DNA of 64,000 nucleotides. Source: Croceibacterium selenioxidans (GTDB taxonomy: Bacteria > Pseudomonadota > Alphaproteobacteria > Sphingomonadales > Sphingomonadaceae). Location: the NCBI RefSeq assembly GCF_018599195.1, contig NZ_JAHFVK010000002.1:62001-126000 (forward strand), read 5' to 3'. This document shows positions 23,842-33,900 of this stretch, piece after piece. Under the pieces are notes generated by a model that was not told the origin of the DNA, searched no databases, and saw nothing but the letters and a program-made list of their open reading frames with translations. Both the position numbers and the translations under genes were made by a program. The stretch's first letter is position 1, and each line of letters opens with the position of its first letter.

Positions 23842-23956
23842 GGTCTTTCTCCGTCGGGCTATAGGCCCGGCCCTGCCCTAGGCTTTCCGGCGAGGAATAG
23901 CGAACACGGTCTCAGGAAAGGTTGGCCAGCCCCGCACAGGCGGCGGCAAAGCTCGC

Positions 23957-24784
23957 TTACGCGTAAGGCGGCTTGTGCAGACCCTTCGGGCTCAGCGTGA
24001 AGATCTCGCAGCCGTCCTCGGTGATACCGATCGAATGCTCGAACTGCGCTGAAAGGCTCTTGTCGCGCGTCACCGCGGTCCAGCCATCGTTGAGGACTTT
24101 CACCGCCGCCTTGCCGAGGTTGATCATCGGCTCGATGGTCATGAACATGCCCGGACGCAGTTCGGGCCCGGTTCCGGCGCGTGCCGCGTGGACGACTTCC
24201 GGCGCATCGTGGAACAGGCGGCCCAGGCCATGGCCGCAGAAATCGCGCACCACGCCATAACGGAACTGCTCGGCATGGGCCTGGATCGCCGCGCCGATGT
24301 CACCCAGGCGAGCGCCGGGCTTGGCCTGTTCGATACCAAGCATGAGACATTCGTAGGTCACGTCGATCAGCCGCTTGGCCTTCAGCGACACGTCGCCGAC
24401 GAGATACATGCGGCTCGAGTCCCCGTGCCAGCCATCGAGCAGCGGGGTCACGTCGATATTGACGATGTCCCCGTCCTTGACGGTCTTGGAAGACGGGATG
24501 CCGTGACACACCACATGGTTGATCGAGATGCAGCAGCTATGCGTATAGCCGCGATAGCCGAGCGTCGCCGGCACGCCGCCGCCGTCGAGCGTCATCTCGC
24601 GAACGACGCGGTCGATTTCCTCTGTCGAGATGCCTGGACGAACGACCGAAGCCATCTCATCGAGAATCTGTGCGGCAAGGCGGCCGGCCTTGCGCATGCC
24701 TTCGAACCCTTCGGGTCCGTGGAGTTTGATGGTCCCGTCGCGATAGACGGCCGTGTCGCCTGTGACGTGCTGGTATTCGATCAT
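23957..24784 (-). CDS. map: type I methionine aminopeptidase
   Basis: 275 residues. Removes the initiator Met from nascent proteins in the cytoplasm. All five metal ligands are recognisable: Asp in NIDVTPLLDGWHGDSSR (two Asp), His in CGHGLGRLFHDAP, Glu in MTIEPM and Glu in FEHSIGIT. The substrate-side YTHSCCISINHVVCHGIP segment is also typical. It has about ten extra N-terminal residues (MIEYQHVTGD) compared with E. coli Map, as is common in alphaproteobacteria. It stands 25 bases downstream of the lipoprotein gene on the same strand. Confidence 0.96.
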   Translation of the reverse strand: MIEYQHVTGDTAVYRDGTIKLHGPEGFEGMRKAGRLAAQILDEMASVVRPGISTEEIDRVVREMTLDGGGVPATLGYRGYTHSCCISINHVVCHGIPSSKTVKDGDIVNIDVTPLLDGWHGDSSRMYLVGDVSLKAKRLIDVTYECLMLGIEQAKPGARLGDIGAAIQAHAEQFRYGVVRDFCGHGLGRLFHDAPEVVHAARAGTGPELRPGMFMTIEPMINLGKAAVKVLNDGWTAVTRDKSLSAQFEHSIGITEDGCEIFTLSPKGLHKPPYA

Positions 24785-24809
24785 TTCGCGAATGTAGTCA
24801 TTCCGGCGC

Positions 24810-25631
24810 TCAATTGCGAGCGCTGAAGGCTTCGCGGAATTCCGGTTTCACCGCATCGAGAATCGCCCGATCGATCGAAAGGTTCACCTTGTAGGCGCCT
24901 TCGGCATAGGGGCCCGCGACATAGGGTCCGGCATAGAGGGTCAGCCGATTGAACGTCCGCCCGTTGGAAGAGCCCACCAGAACCGTCAGATCCTTGATAG
25001 CCGGACAGTCTGAGAACAGATCGTCCCCACCCTTGGTCACTGGCGCGCCGCGACGCTTTGCACGCTGCCGGTTCAGCTCGTCGCAAAATCGGTCGCCGAG
25101 CGCCTTCTCCAGCGCAGCAGGGGACACGAACAGGTCGATGGCCTTCCTCGATTCGCCCTTGGCCTTGTCCCAGACCAGCGATTCGAGATTGTAATTGCCG
25201 TGCGCCCCACCGCTGTAAGTCGCCACGTCGTTGGACAGGCTCAGCCATCCCGGAAGCGCCGCGACCACCTTCCATTCGGCGGTGTAGCTGTGCTTGTTGT
25301 AGGGAAATCCATCCGCCCGTGCGGCGCGGCGGGCCTCCTGAGATTCGTCCGCAAGCTGCCCTCGCTGCTGTTCGAGCATGACGTCGAGCTGGCTGGCCAG
25401 TTCGGCAATGCGCCCGGCTTCGGCGGGATACGAATACTCGAACAGGAAGTCGTCTGTTTCTTCCGACACCGAACGCGCACCATTGCTGGTGGCCCGGGCC
25501 GTGGCCGTGGGTGTAGGAGTAGCGGTCGCGGCCGGGCTCGGCGTGGCGGCGGCATCTGGCGAATCACCGCCGCCTGGATTGCAGGCGGAGATCGCAACGG
25601 CCAACGCCAGAACCGAAAGCATGCGCATCAT
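24810..25631 (-). CDS. RsiV-like lipoprotein (DUF3298/DUF4163)
   Basis: 273 residues from ATG 25631 (ATG-ATG-CGC-ATG; the exact one is uncertain). MRMLSVLALAVAISAC is a lipoprotein signal with lipobox AISAC, followed by an Ala/Thr/Pro-rich linker of about 35 residues. The body matches DUF4163 then DUF3298: a DFLFEYSYP strand, then DVATYSGGAHGNYNLESLVW, the most conserved stretch of DUF3298/RsiV proteins. In Bacillus the RsiV member binds lysozyme as an anti-sigma factor; here no sigma factor lies nearby, so only an envelope-anchored binding role is inferred. Divergent from the aminopeptidase gene with under 50 bases between. Confidence 0.85.
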   Translation of the reverse strand: MMRMLSVLALAVAISACNPGGGDSPDAAATPSPAATATPTPTATARATSNGARSVSEETDDFLFEYSYPAEAGRIAELASQLDVMLEQQRGQLADESQEARRAARADGFPYNKHSYTAEWKVVAALPGWLSLSNDVATYSGGAHGNYNLESLVWDKAKGESRKAIDLFVSPAALEKALGDRFCDELNRQRAKRRGAPVTKGGDDLFSDCPAIKDLTVLVGSSNGRTFNRLTLYAGPYVAGPYAEGAYKVNLSIDRAILDAVKPEFREAFSARN

Positions 25632-25678
25632 CGTGACTGCCTTTCCAAAACCTGCGCAAACGGGCAAGCGTGAATTCT

Positions 25679-27055
25679 ATGAAAGACGATTTGATCCAGC
25701 CGGACCGCGGACAGCAGGCCATCGCGATCCACCTCGTCAGCAAAGACGGCTTCCCTGAATTTGCAAAAACTCTCAGCGGGCCACAACGTGCCGCGCTTGC
25801 TGGACAAAAATTCACAGCCGCCGGATTCCAGGTCGGGATCGTGCCTGACGGTGACGCCTGGTTCGCTGTCGGCGGGGTGCGCAATCCGGCGGAGCTTTCG
25901 AGCTGGTGCCTCGCCAAACTGGCGGAAGAGTTGCCCGCGGGCCTCTATCGCCTGGCTCAGGACGATGCGGGAAAGGCCCTGCACGGCTGGCAGACCGCGC
26001 AATACCGATTCACCCGCTACCGGGAGGACAAGGATTCCGAAGGTCCGCGCATCCTGCTGAGCAAGGAGGCCAAGGCCATTGGACCGGCGCTGGCCGAGGC
26101 GGAGGCGGTCGCCCTGGTGCGGACGCTCGTCAATACGCCGGCGGAGGACATGGGTCCCGCGGAGCTCGAGGTCGAAGCCGAACGGCTTGCCAAGGCGCAC
26201 GGTGCCAAGCTCTCGGTCACCAAGGGCGAAACGCTGGAGCGCGAATATCCGATGGTCCACGCCGTCGGCCGGGCCGCCGCGCGCAGCCATGCTCCGCGGA
26301 TGCTGCACCTGACCTGGGGTGACGAAAAGGCCCCCGTGCTAGGTATCGTCGGCAAAGGGGTCTGCTTCGATTCCGGTGGGCTCGACATCAAGCCAGCGGC
26401 TGGAATGCTGCTGATGAAGAAGGACATGGGCGGCGCCGCACACGCACTGGCGCTGGCAGCGCTCATCATGGGCGCCGGGCTGAAGGTGCGGCTGCATTGC
26501 CTCGTTCCCGCGGTCGAGAACGCTGTAGCGGGCAACGCCTTTCGCCCGGGCGACGTATTGCGCAGCCGCAAGGGGCTGACGGTCGAGATCGGCAATACCG
26601 ACGCCGAGGGCCGGCTAATCCTGGCGGACGCGCTTGCGCGAGTGTCGGAGGAGCAGCCGGAACTGGTGATCGACTTCGCCACGCTGACAGGGGCCGCGCG
26701 GGTTGCCGTGGGGCCGGACCTGCCCGCGCTGTTCACCCGCCGGGACGAGACGGCCGATGCGTTGCTGGTGGCGGGGAAGGCACACGACGATCCGTGCTGG
26801 CGCCTGCCGCTCTACGAAGGCTACGGCGAGTGGCTCAAGTCCGACATCGCCGACGCCAATAACGCCCACACCAACGGCTTTGCCGGGGCAAGCGTGGCAG
26901 CATTGTTCCTCGACAAGTTCGTTGCAGAAGGTGTCGATTGGGCGCATTTCGATACCTTCGCTTGGCGGCCGACGCCCAAGCCGGGACGGCCCAAGGGCGG
27001 CGACGCGCTGGGCCTTCGCGCCGCCTGGCACATGATTCAGGCGCGATTCGCTTGA
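25679..27055 (+). CDS. leucyl aminopeptidase family protein (M17)
   Basis: 458 residues from ATG 25679; a GTG three codons earlier is the alternative. The C-terminal catalytic domain (from about residue 160) carries the di-zinc M17 signature: GVCFDSGGLDIKPAAGM with the first Lys/Asp ligands, KKDMGGAA and NTDAEGRLILADAL, which holds the ligands and catalytic Arg. The shorter N-terminal domain is poorly conserved, as in the alphaproteobacterial leucyl aminopeptidase-like branch. Role: release of N-terminal residues from peptides in the cytoplasm. It is followed by a small SH3-like gene and argC on the same strand. Confidence 0.93.
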   Translation: MKDDLIQPDRGQQAIAIHLVSKDGFPEFAKTLSGPQRAALAGQKFTAAGFQVGIVPDGDAWFAVGGVRNPAELSSWCLAKLAEELPAGLYRLAQDDAGKALHGWQTAQYRFTRYREDKDSEGPRILLSKEAKAIGPALAEAEAVALVRTLVNTPAEDMGPAELEVEAERLAKAHGAKLSVTKGETLEREYPMVHAVGRAAARSHAPRMLHLTWGDEKAPVLGIVGKGVCFDSGGLDIKPAAGMLLMKKDMGGAAHALALAALIMGAGLKVRLHCLVPAVENAVAGNAFRPGDVLRSRKGLTVEIGNTDAEGRLILADALARVSEEQPELVIDFATLTGAARVAVGPDLPALFTRRDETADALLVAGKAHDDPCWRLPLYEGYGEWLKSDIADANNAHTNGFAGASVAALFLDKFVAEGVDWAHFDTFAWRPTPKPGRPKGGDALGLRAAWHMIQARFA

Positions 27056-27126
27056 CGGCGGTGCTTGCCCCGCTGGCTTGTGACGTCTAACCGCGCCGCA
27101 ACGATGATCCCCGCGAGCTTTTTCGA

Positions 27127-27489
27127 GTGTCTGGTTACGCCCCTTACGATCCTACTGACATGACCGGCCACGTATCCTACGCCCTCACGGGCCCACAGCC
27201 GAAGGCCGTACCGGGCCGCACGCCTTTGCGTGGCGATTTGGCGCACATCGGGCTCGCGGGCCGTTACTTCGTCCCGCACTACGCGGTGCCGCAACCGCGC
27301 ACGGTGATGCCGGGCGGCGCCCCACTGCTATCGACCAACGGCGAAGGCGCGCAGGAACTCTGCACGCTGATGGAAGGCGAAAGCTTTGAAGTGCTGGACG
27401 TGACCGGCGGTTGGGCCTGGGGCTGCCTCTCGATGGACGGTCCCGTCGGCTATATCCGCATCGATCGGCTTGAGCAGCTTCCAGGATGA
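27127..27489 (+). CDS. free-standing bacterial SH3-like domain protein
   Basis: Up to 120 residues from GTG 27127; ATG 27160 would give 109. No signal peptide. The core from about residue 35 (LRGDLAHIGLAGRYFVPHYA, then MEGESFEVLDVTGGWAWGCL and GPVGYIRIDRL) looks like the SH3-like N-terminal module found ahead of NlpC/P60 peptidase domains. I expect such C40 peptidases beside aminopeptidases of this type, but here the catalytic Cys-His domain is absent and the gene stops with an ATGA overlap into argC. It may be a reduced peptidase gene or a stand-alone binding protein. Confidence 0.75.
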   Translation: MSGYAPYDPTDMTGHVSYALTGPQPKAVPGRTPLRGDLAHIGLAGRYFVPHYAVPQPRTVMPGGAPLLSTNGEGAQELCTLMEGESFEVLDVTGGWAWGCLSMDGPVGYIRIDRLEQLPG

Positions 27490-28412
27490 CCCGCACCGTC
27501 TTCATCGATGGGGCCGTCGGCACGACGGGCCTCGAAATTGCCGAACGGCTCGCCGGCCGTCCGGAATTCGAGCTTATCAAGCTCGACGAATCTCGCCGCA
27601 AGGATCCGGTCGCCCGGCGCGAGGCACTTAACGAAGCCGAATTCGTGATCCTCTGCCTGCCCGACGACGCGGCACGCGAATCCGCCGCCATGATCGACAA
27701 CCCGCGCACCCGGGTGATCGACGCGTCGACGGCGCACCGGGTAAGCCCCGGCTGGATCTACGGCTTTCCTGAAGTCTCCGGGCACGAAGCGGTGGCCACC
27801 GCCATGCGGGTGTCCAATCCGGGATGCTATTCGACGGGCTTTATCGCCCTGGTCGCGCCACTGATCCGGGCCGGGCTGCTGCCGGCCGACTGGCCTTATA
27901 CCTGCAACGCGGTCTCCGGATATTCGGGCGGCGGCAAGTCGCTGATCGAGCGCTTCGAGGCTGACCGGGACATCGCTTGGCGTGGTTATGCGCTGAAGCT
28001 TGGGCACAAACACGTGCCCGAAATGCAGGAGCGCTGCGGCCTCGCGGTCGCGCCGCTGTTCACGCCCGCGGTCATTCCTGCTCACCGCGGAATGGTCGTG
28101 GACGTTCCCCTTCCCCTTTCAGCCATGAAGGGAGCGGGCACCCCGGAAGCCATGCGCGAATGGCTGACGAACTTCTATGGCTCCAGCAAGATCGTCCGCA
28201 TGGGCCCGCCGCCCCCAGACGGTGAACTCCTGCTGCGCTGTTCGAGCGTGGGGAGCGACCGGCTGGACCTGTTCGTCTTCGGCAGCGCCGACGGCCGCCA
28301 GGCTCGCCTCGTGGCTTCGCTCGACAACCTCGGCAAGGGAGCCAGCGGCGCCGCCGTGCAGTCGCTGAACCTCATGGCGGGTCTGGACGAAACCGCCGGA
28401 TTGAGGCTCTGA
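27486..28412 (+). CDS. argC: N-acetyl-gamma-glutamyl-phosphate reductase, type 2
   Basis: 308 residues, the short type 2 form. Catalyses the NADPH-dependent reduction of N-acetylglutamyl-5-phosphate to the semialdehyde in arginine synthesis. The dinucleotide-binding start FIDGAVGTTGLEIAERL and the active-site motif SNPGCYSTG with Cys114 are clear; SGYSGGGKSLIERFE and the histidine-containing LKLGHKHVPEMQE match type 2 enzymes. It overlaps the SH3-like gene by four bases (ATGA), so translational coupling is likely. A hairpin lies just downstream. Confidence 0.95.
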   Translation: MTRTVFIDGAVGTTGLEIAERLAGRPEFELIKLDESRRKDPVARREALNEAEFVILCLPDDAARESAAMIDNPRTRVIDASTAHRVSPGWIYGFPEVSGHEAVATAMRVSNPGCYSTGFIALVAPLIRAGLLPADWPYTCNAVSGYSGGGKSLIERFEADRDIAWRGYALKLGHKHVPEMQERCGLAVAPLFTPAVIPAHRGMVVDVPLPLSAMKGAGTPEAMREWLTNFYGSSKIVRMGPPPPDGELLLRCSSVGSDRLDLFVFGSADGRQARLVASLDNLGKGASGAAVQSLNLMAGLDETAGLRL

Positions 28413-28420
28413 CGCCTCAT

Positions 28421-28446
28421 TTTTAGGCAGTGCCTGCCTGAAATTT
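28421..28446 (+). terminator. hairpin after argC
   Basis: TTTTAGGCAG, loop TGC, CTGCCTGAAA: ten-base stem with one wobble pair, followed by TTT. It begins nine bases after the argC stop. Probably a weak intrinsic terminator separating argC from glnB. Confidence 0.55.
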
Positions 28447-28567
28447 AGACATAGTCTCGGCAGCAGCGGAAGCACGATCGTTGCAGTCGATGCAGGCCCA
28501 GCTTTCGGGTCGAGTGATTTCCGCCCTTTCCCCTCTCAACGCGAACGTCTAGGCCGATGGCAGCGCC

Positions 28568-28583
28568 TTGGCACGATTCTTGA
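28568..28583 (+). promoter_or_regulatory. sigma-54-like promoter upstream of glnB
   Basis: TTGGCACGATTCTTGA keeps the -24 GG and the N10 spacing, and differs from the TGGCAC-N5-TTGC consensus only at the -12 GC, which reads GA. It lies 72 bases before glnB, the expected position for an NtrC-regulated promoter. A TGCA-N5-TGCA dyad is 74 bases further upstream (28482-28494) but does not match the NtrC consensus well. Inference only. Confidence 0.4.
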
Positions 28584-28639
28584 AGAAGAGTTGCCAGGGG
28601 ATGGTGAGAGCCGTCCGGTGTCCGTGTGCCCGGACTTAG

Positions 28640-28993
<354 letters not shown>

Positions 28994-28999
28994 GTTCAG

Positions 29000-29021
29000 C
29001 GCCCTCTCGGCCGGGAGGGCG
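29000..29021 (+). terminator. hairpin between glnB and glnA
   Basis: CGCCCTC, loop TCGGCCGG, GAGGGCG: perfect seven-base stem starting six bases after the glnB stop, with no T-tract. It could act as a partial terminator or as an RNA end-protecting structure setting the glnB:glnA ratio. Confidence 0.5.
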
Positions 29022-29105
29022 AATCCCATAATTGCACCCTTCCCCACCTGGGGACGAATTAAGTGAAACTCCGCCGGACGGGCGGGACCAACAAGGAAGA
29101 CGAGA

Positions 29106-30515
29106 ATGGCCAGTGCATCGGATATCGTGAAGCGGATCAAGGACGAGGAGATCGAGTGGGTCGATCTTCGCTTCACCGATCCCAAGGGCAAGTGGCAGCA
29201 CCTGACCATGGTTTCGTCGGTCATCGGCGAAGACGAGCTGGAAGAAGGCCTGATGTTCGACGGTTCGTCGATTGCCGGCTGGAAGACCATCAACGAATCC
29301 GACATGATTCTGAAGCCGGATCTCGACGCCGTGTGGATCGATCCGTTCTCGGCCACGCCGATGATGATCGTCGTCTGCGACATCGTCGAGCCGTCCACCG
29401 GTGAGCTCTATTCGCGCGACCCCCGCTCGACCGCCAAGCGCGCCGAAGCCTACCTCAAGACCACGGGCATCGGTGACACCGTCTACGTCGGTCCCGAAGC
29501 CGAGTTCTTCATGTTCGACGACGTCCGCTTCGAAGACGGCTATGCCGGCTCGGGCTACCAGATCGACGACATCGAACTGCCGACCAACACCGGTTCCGAA
29601 CTCGAAGGCGGCAACCTGGCCCACCGTCCGCGTGCCAAGGGCGGCTACTTTCCGGTCGCTCCGGTCGACAGCGCTGTCGACATCCGTGGCGAGATGGTCT
29701 CGACCATGCTCGAAATGGGCCTGCCGTGCGACAAGCACCACCACGAGGTCGCCGCGGCCCAGCACGAACTCGGCCTGACCTTTGGCACGCTGGTCACCAC
29801 CGCCGACCGCATGCAGATCTACAAGTACGTCGTGCACATGGTCGCGCAGGCCTATGGCAAGACCGCCACGTTCATGCCGAAGCCGATCGCCAAGGATAAC
29901 GGCAGCGGCATGCACACCCACATTTCGATTTGGGAAAAGGGCAAGCCGACCTTCGCCGGGAACGGCTATGCCGGCCTGTCGGACAACTGCCTGTACTTCA
30001 TCGGCGGTGTGATCAAGCACGCGAAGGCCCTCAACGCCTTCACCAACCCGACCACCAACAGCTACAAGCGTCTGGTGCCGGGTTACGAAGCCCCCGTGCT
30101 GCTGGCCTATTCGGCCCGCAACCGGTCGGCTTCGTGCCGCATTCCGTACGGCACCGGCGAGAAGGCCAAGCGCGTGGAATTCCGCTTCCCCGACGCAATG
30201 GCCAACCCGTACCTGTGCTACGCCGCGCTGCTGATGGCCGGCCTCGACGGTATCCAGAACAAGATCCATCCGGGCGAGCCGATGGACAAGAACCTGTACG
30301 ATCTGCCGCCGGCTGAACTGGCCGAAGTGCCGACCGTTTGCGGTTCGCTCCGTGAAGCTCTCGAAGCCCTGCAGGCTGACTACGAGTTCCTTCTCAAGGG
30401 TGACGTGTTCTCGAAGGACCAGATCGACGCGTATTGCGAGATCAAGTGGGAAGACGTGATGCGCTGGGAAACCACGCCGAGCCCGGTCGAATTCGACATG
30501 TACTACAGCTACTGA
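29106..30515 (+). CDS. glnA: glutamine synthetase type I
   Basis: 469 residues, normal for dodecameric GSI. Forms glutamine from glutamate, ammonia and ATP in the cytoplasm. The start ATG 29106 follows AAGGAAGACGAGA. Signatures: FDGSSIAGW near the N-terminus, the metal-site stretch [19 protein letters not shown], the ATP-site [16 protein letters not shown] and NRSASCRIP. Tyr398 in DKNLYDLPP is the adenylylation site, so activity should be switched by GlnE under PII control. 112 bases downstream of glnB, with a strong terminator after it. Confidence 0.98.
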   Translation: MASASDIVKRIKDEEIEWVDLRFTDPKGKWQHLTMVSSVIGEDELEEGLMFDGSSIAGWKTINESDMILKPDLDAVWIDPFSATPMMIVVCDIVEPSTGELYSRDPRSTAKRAEAYLKTTGIGDTVYVGPEAEFFMFDDVRFEDGYAGSGYQIDDIELPTNTGSELEGGNLAHRPRAKGGYFPVAPVDSAVDIRGEMVSTMLEMGLPCDKHHHEVAAAQHELGLTFGTLVTTADRMQIYKYVVHMVAQAYGKTATFMPKPIAKDNGSGMHTHISIWEKGKPTFAGNGYAGLSDNCLYFIGGVIKHAKALNAFTNPTTNSYKRLVPGYEAPVLLAYSARNRSASCRIPYGTGEKAKRVEFRFPDAMANPYLCYAALLMAGLDGIQNKIHPGEPMDKNLYDLPPAELAEVPTVCGSLREALEALQADYEFLLKGDVFSKDQIDAYCEIKWEDVMRWETTPSPVEFDMYYSY

Positions 30516-30541
30516 TTCCTCTGGTCAGAGCTGTTCGAAAG

Positions 30542-30572
30542 GGGCGTCCGGAGCGATCCGGGCGCCCTTTTT
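30542..30572 (+). terminator. rho-independent terminator after glnA
   Basis: GGGCGTCCGGA, tetraloop GCGA, TCCGGGCGCCC (one G-T pair) followed by TTTTT, 27 bases after the glnA stop. Strong intrinsic terminator. Confidence 0.93.
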
Positions 30573-30684
30573 CATTCCCGCCCCACCGCCGTTCCCATTT
30601 CGGGACGGGGCCCGCCAACCCGATGGACCTGACCCGGCCCCGTGGCGCAGATAGCCTCCGGCAATAACGCCGTCGGGACCGAAC

Positions 30685-30906
30685 ATGCTGGCCACATTGA
30701 CCATCGTAACCGCCATGTTCGCGGTTCTCGCGATCCTCGTGGCAGCGGTGCTGTGGCTCGCCCGTTCCTGGGAAGTGGTCGACGACGACCGCAAGATCCA
30801 CCGACTCTATCGTGAGGCAGGATTGCGCGGTTGGTTCAGCCGGGCCCCGCGACTCCTGACCTACCGCCGCGATGGCCGTGGCCGCTTCCGGCGACACAAG
30901 CGCTGA
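30685..30906 (+). CDS. small single-span membrane protein, hypothetical
   Basis: 73 residues. The N-terminal 28 residues form one strongly hydrophobic helix (MLATLTIVTAMFAVLAILVA and AVLWLA), and the remainder is a basic, Arg-rich tail (YRRDGRGRFRRHKR), so the tail should face the cytoplasm. I do not recognise a family. Support is the sensible topology and good third-position GC; the ribosome site is weak. It has its own short gap after the glnA terminator and ends 25 bases before the convergent tamB end. Confidence 0.5.
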   Translation: MLATLTIVTAMFAVLAILVAAVLWLARSWEVVDDDRKIHRLYREAGLRGWFSRAPRLLTYRRDGRGRFRRHKR

Positions 30907-30931
30907 ATCCTCTCCCCCAGCGGGAAGGCAA

Positions 30932-33900
30932 TTAGTAGTCGTGGCTCACCACGCCGGCGAGGCTGCCGCGTCCGATCGTGTTGATGGTCGCGAGGAGCGA
31001 TAGCCAGTTCGTCAGGCGGAACTCGAGCGAGGTCGCGTTGTAGCCCTGGCCATCGGTGACGATCTCTCCATAGAAGCGCCGGCCGATGTTCTTCCCGAGC
31101 GCGATCGAGGTGCCCCGGTTCATCGCCGGATCGGCCGCGACGATGCGCAGCCTGTCGAGCCCGATCGACTTGCGTAGCTGGTTGATCGGATCCATCCCGC
31201 CCCCGCCCTGCAGAGAGGCGAGCGCCGCACCTAGCTGCAAGGCGTCGGTGGCCGAAAGGTTGGTGATCGAATCCCCGAACAACAGCCGCGATAGAAGCTC
31301 TTCCTCAGGCAGGGCCGGGACCGAGTTGAACGCGATCTCCGGCCGGCTGGCGTTACCCTTGATGGTCACCGTCACGGCCAGGTTGTCGACATTGGTCTCC
31401 GCGATGATGTCGATCAGGGGATCGATCGGGCCGTTCACGTCAAAATCGATTACGCCGCGGGTCAGTTCGAAGCGATTGCCGGCGAACGAGTAGAACCCTT
31501 GCCGCGGCACCACTCGCGCCACGCCCCCGATGCGCGGATCCTCGGTCGTGCCCCGCAGCTGGATATTGGCGCTCCATTCGCTGTCGAGTCCCATGCTGTC
31601 GACCTCGATTCCGCCGGGTGCGTTCACGTCGATCAGGAAGCGCCAAGGGGCTCCAGGCGCCGCGGTCATGCGGCGATCGGGCGGGAAGTTGATCTCTCGC
31701 GTGGTAATGTTGGGTAGCCGTTCGGTCGATTCCGCGGCGCCAAAGGCCCAGCGAGCCTCTTCGGCGTGGAGCCGCCCGGCGATGGTCCCGCCCACGCCGT
31801 TGGAGACGATTCTCATCGGCCCGGTGATCGTTGCGCCCATGTTCGGCAGGTTGACTACTTCTGCCCGTCGCATCGCCAGCCGCACGTCGATCTGCGGGCC
31901 GCGCGAGGCGGAAATCCGCGCGAGGTCGACATAGCCGCTGCCGCTGACTGCGCCGCCGTTCGGTGCGGTGCCGGAGAAGCTCGTGAGCTGGAGCCGCGGG
32001 CCCGAAAAGCGTCCACGCGCGCGGACGTTACGGATGTCGGACCCCGTCAGGGCGACCTGGATCCGCAGATCGTCACCGGCTAGCGAGCCGCGCAACTGCG
32101 GATCACCCAGTGTCCCGGTCACATCCGCCGCCACCTGGATCGTGCCGGTAAGGTCGAGCAGTTCGATCGTCGACAGGCGCCAGAGCGCATCGGCGGGGCC
32201 GTTGTAGCGCAGCTGAGCGAACAGATCGCCGTTGTAGAGCCGCTCGTTCAGGCTTCCAGTCTCGGGCAGGTTCGCAATGCGCCCTTGCAGCCGGCCCCGC
32301 GTCTCGCCGTCTTCCTTTACCACAGCCCGGGTCTGCAACATCGTCGGAGACAGCCGCGCTACCAGCGCAAGATCGATCGGGCGCGAGGACAGCACCAGGC
32401 CCGAGCGCGTAAGGTTGTCGACCATGACCCGCATCTCGCCGGTCGGCACGCCATTAGGGCCGCTAGCGAAGTCGATAATGCCCGAGGCGGTTCCGCCTAG
32501 CCCGAGCTCAGTACCGGCCAGATCGATCACCGACAGCGGCATGTCGGCGACCGCGAGCCGGCCCTGCATCGGTTCGGTGCCGCCGAAGTGCCCTTCGACG
32601 ATCGCAAAGCCCCGGCCGAAGCTGAGCTGTGTCTGTTGCAAGTCCCAGCCGCCGTTGCGCGAGGCGATCAGCACCGCCCGGCGCGGCATGGTGATGTCGC
32701 GGCCGGCGTAATTGCCGCGAGCTGCAACCATGATCCGCTCCGGCGACACGCTACCGGTCATCTGCAGGTCGAACCGGCGATCGCGACGGCCGGTGATCGC
32801 CGCGTCGAACTGGCCCTGGCCGTTCACGATTTCCGCCCGCGCTCCGAGCCGGCCAATGAACAGCGTGCCGTAGCTTATGCCCGCAGCGTGCACGGTGCCG
32901 TTCACCGTCCAGCTTCCATTACCGACCACGCCGCTCGCCTGGATGTTCGCCTGGTTGATCGAGATCGGCGTTGCGCCGGAGAAGCTGGCGTTGTTGGCCG
33001 CCAGATTGACATCGAAGCCCTGTCCGCCGTTCCGCGGAGCCAGGGCAAGCGTACCGTCTAGCCCGCCCCCCATTAGCGTGAGATCGCCGCTCACCCCTGC
33101 GGAGCCGAGTGCGAGTGTACCGGCGAGCGTAGTCTGGGCGACGGTGAAGTGCTCGATACCGATCTGCGTCGGGCCTCGCGCCGGCATCACCAGGTTCAGC
33201 AGGCCGTCGAACGGGCCGAGCGTCGACTGACCCTCGGTCTCGATGCGAAAACCGTTGGGCGTTGGCGCCAGGGCGACACGAACGTCCTTCAATCCAGCGG
33301 GCGGGAACGGATTGGCGAAGACCAATGTCGCGTGCGGACCATCGCCTTCAAGCCGCGCCTCGACAGTGAACGGCCCGTACTCGACGTGCCGGCCGTTACC
33401 GGCAATCGTCGTCCTTCCATTTTCGACGCGTCCATCGAGCGTGATCGTGAGCTTGCTGGCCGTCAGAGTAGTTCGGTCGAAATCGATCGGGCGTCCGGCC
33501 CCGAGCTGCACCCCACCGCTGAAGCGAATGTTGGTGCCGGCGATGTTGGCCAGCGTGGCGTTGGTCACGCGCGGCATTCGCCCGGTGAAGTTGGCCGCCA
33601 GGCGCCACGGCACGCCGTTGCCGATGGAGAAGCGGATCTGCGCGCCGGCGTCGATCGTGCCGAGGTTCTGCAGCGTCACGCCGCGCGCTTCGACCGGTCC
33701 CGCGAGGGCATAGCCGCCCCGCGCGATGTCGCCGCGCAAGGTGAGGTCCGCCGACAAGCCGGGGAAGCGCAACGTGAGATTGTCGGACCTGAGGTCGCTT
33801 CCTGCGAGAGTCATCGTCCCTCGAAGAGTGCCGTTGACCAAGCGCGGGTCGATCATGGCATTGCCGCTGGTGATCCGCTTGACCGAGGCATCGAGGGGCA

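Noticed and set aside
28482-28494. TGCA-N5-TGCA dyad as an NtrC site
   Set aside because: Spacing and flanking bases do not match the NtrC consensus; kept only as a remark with the promoter.
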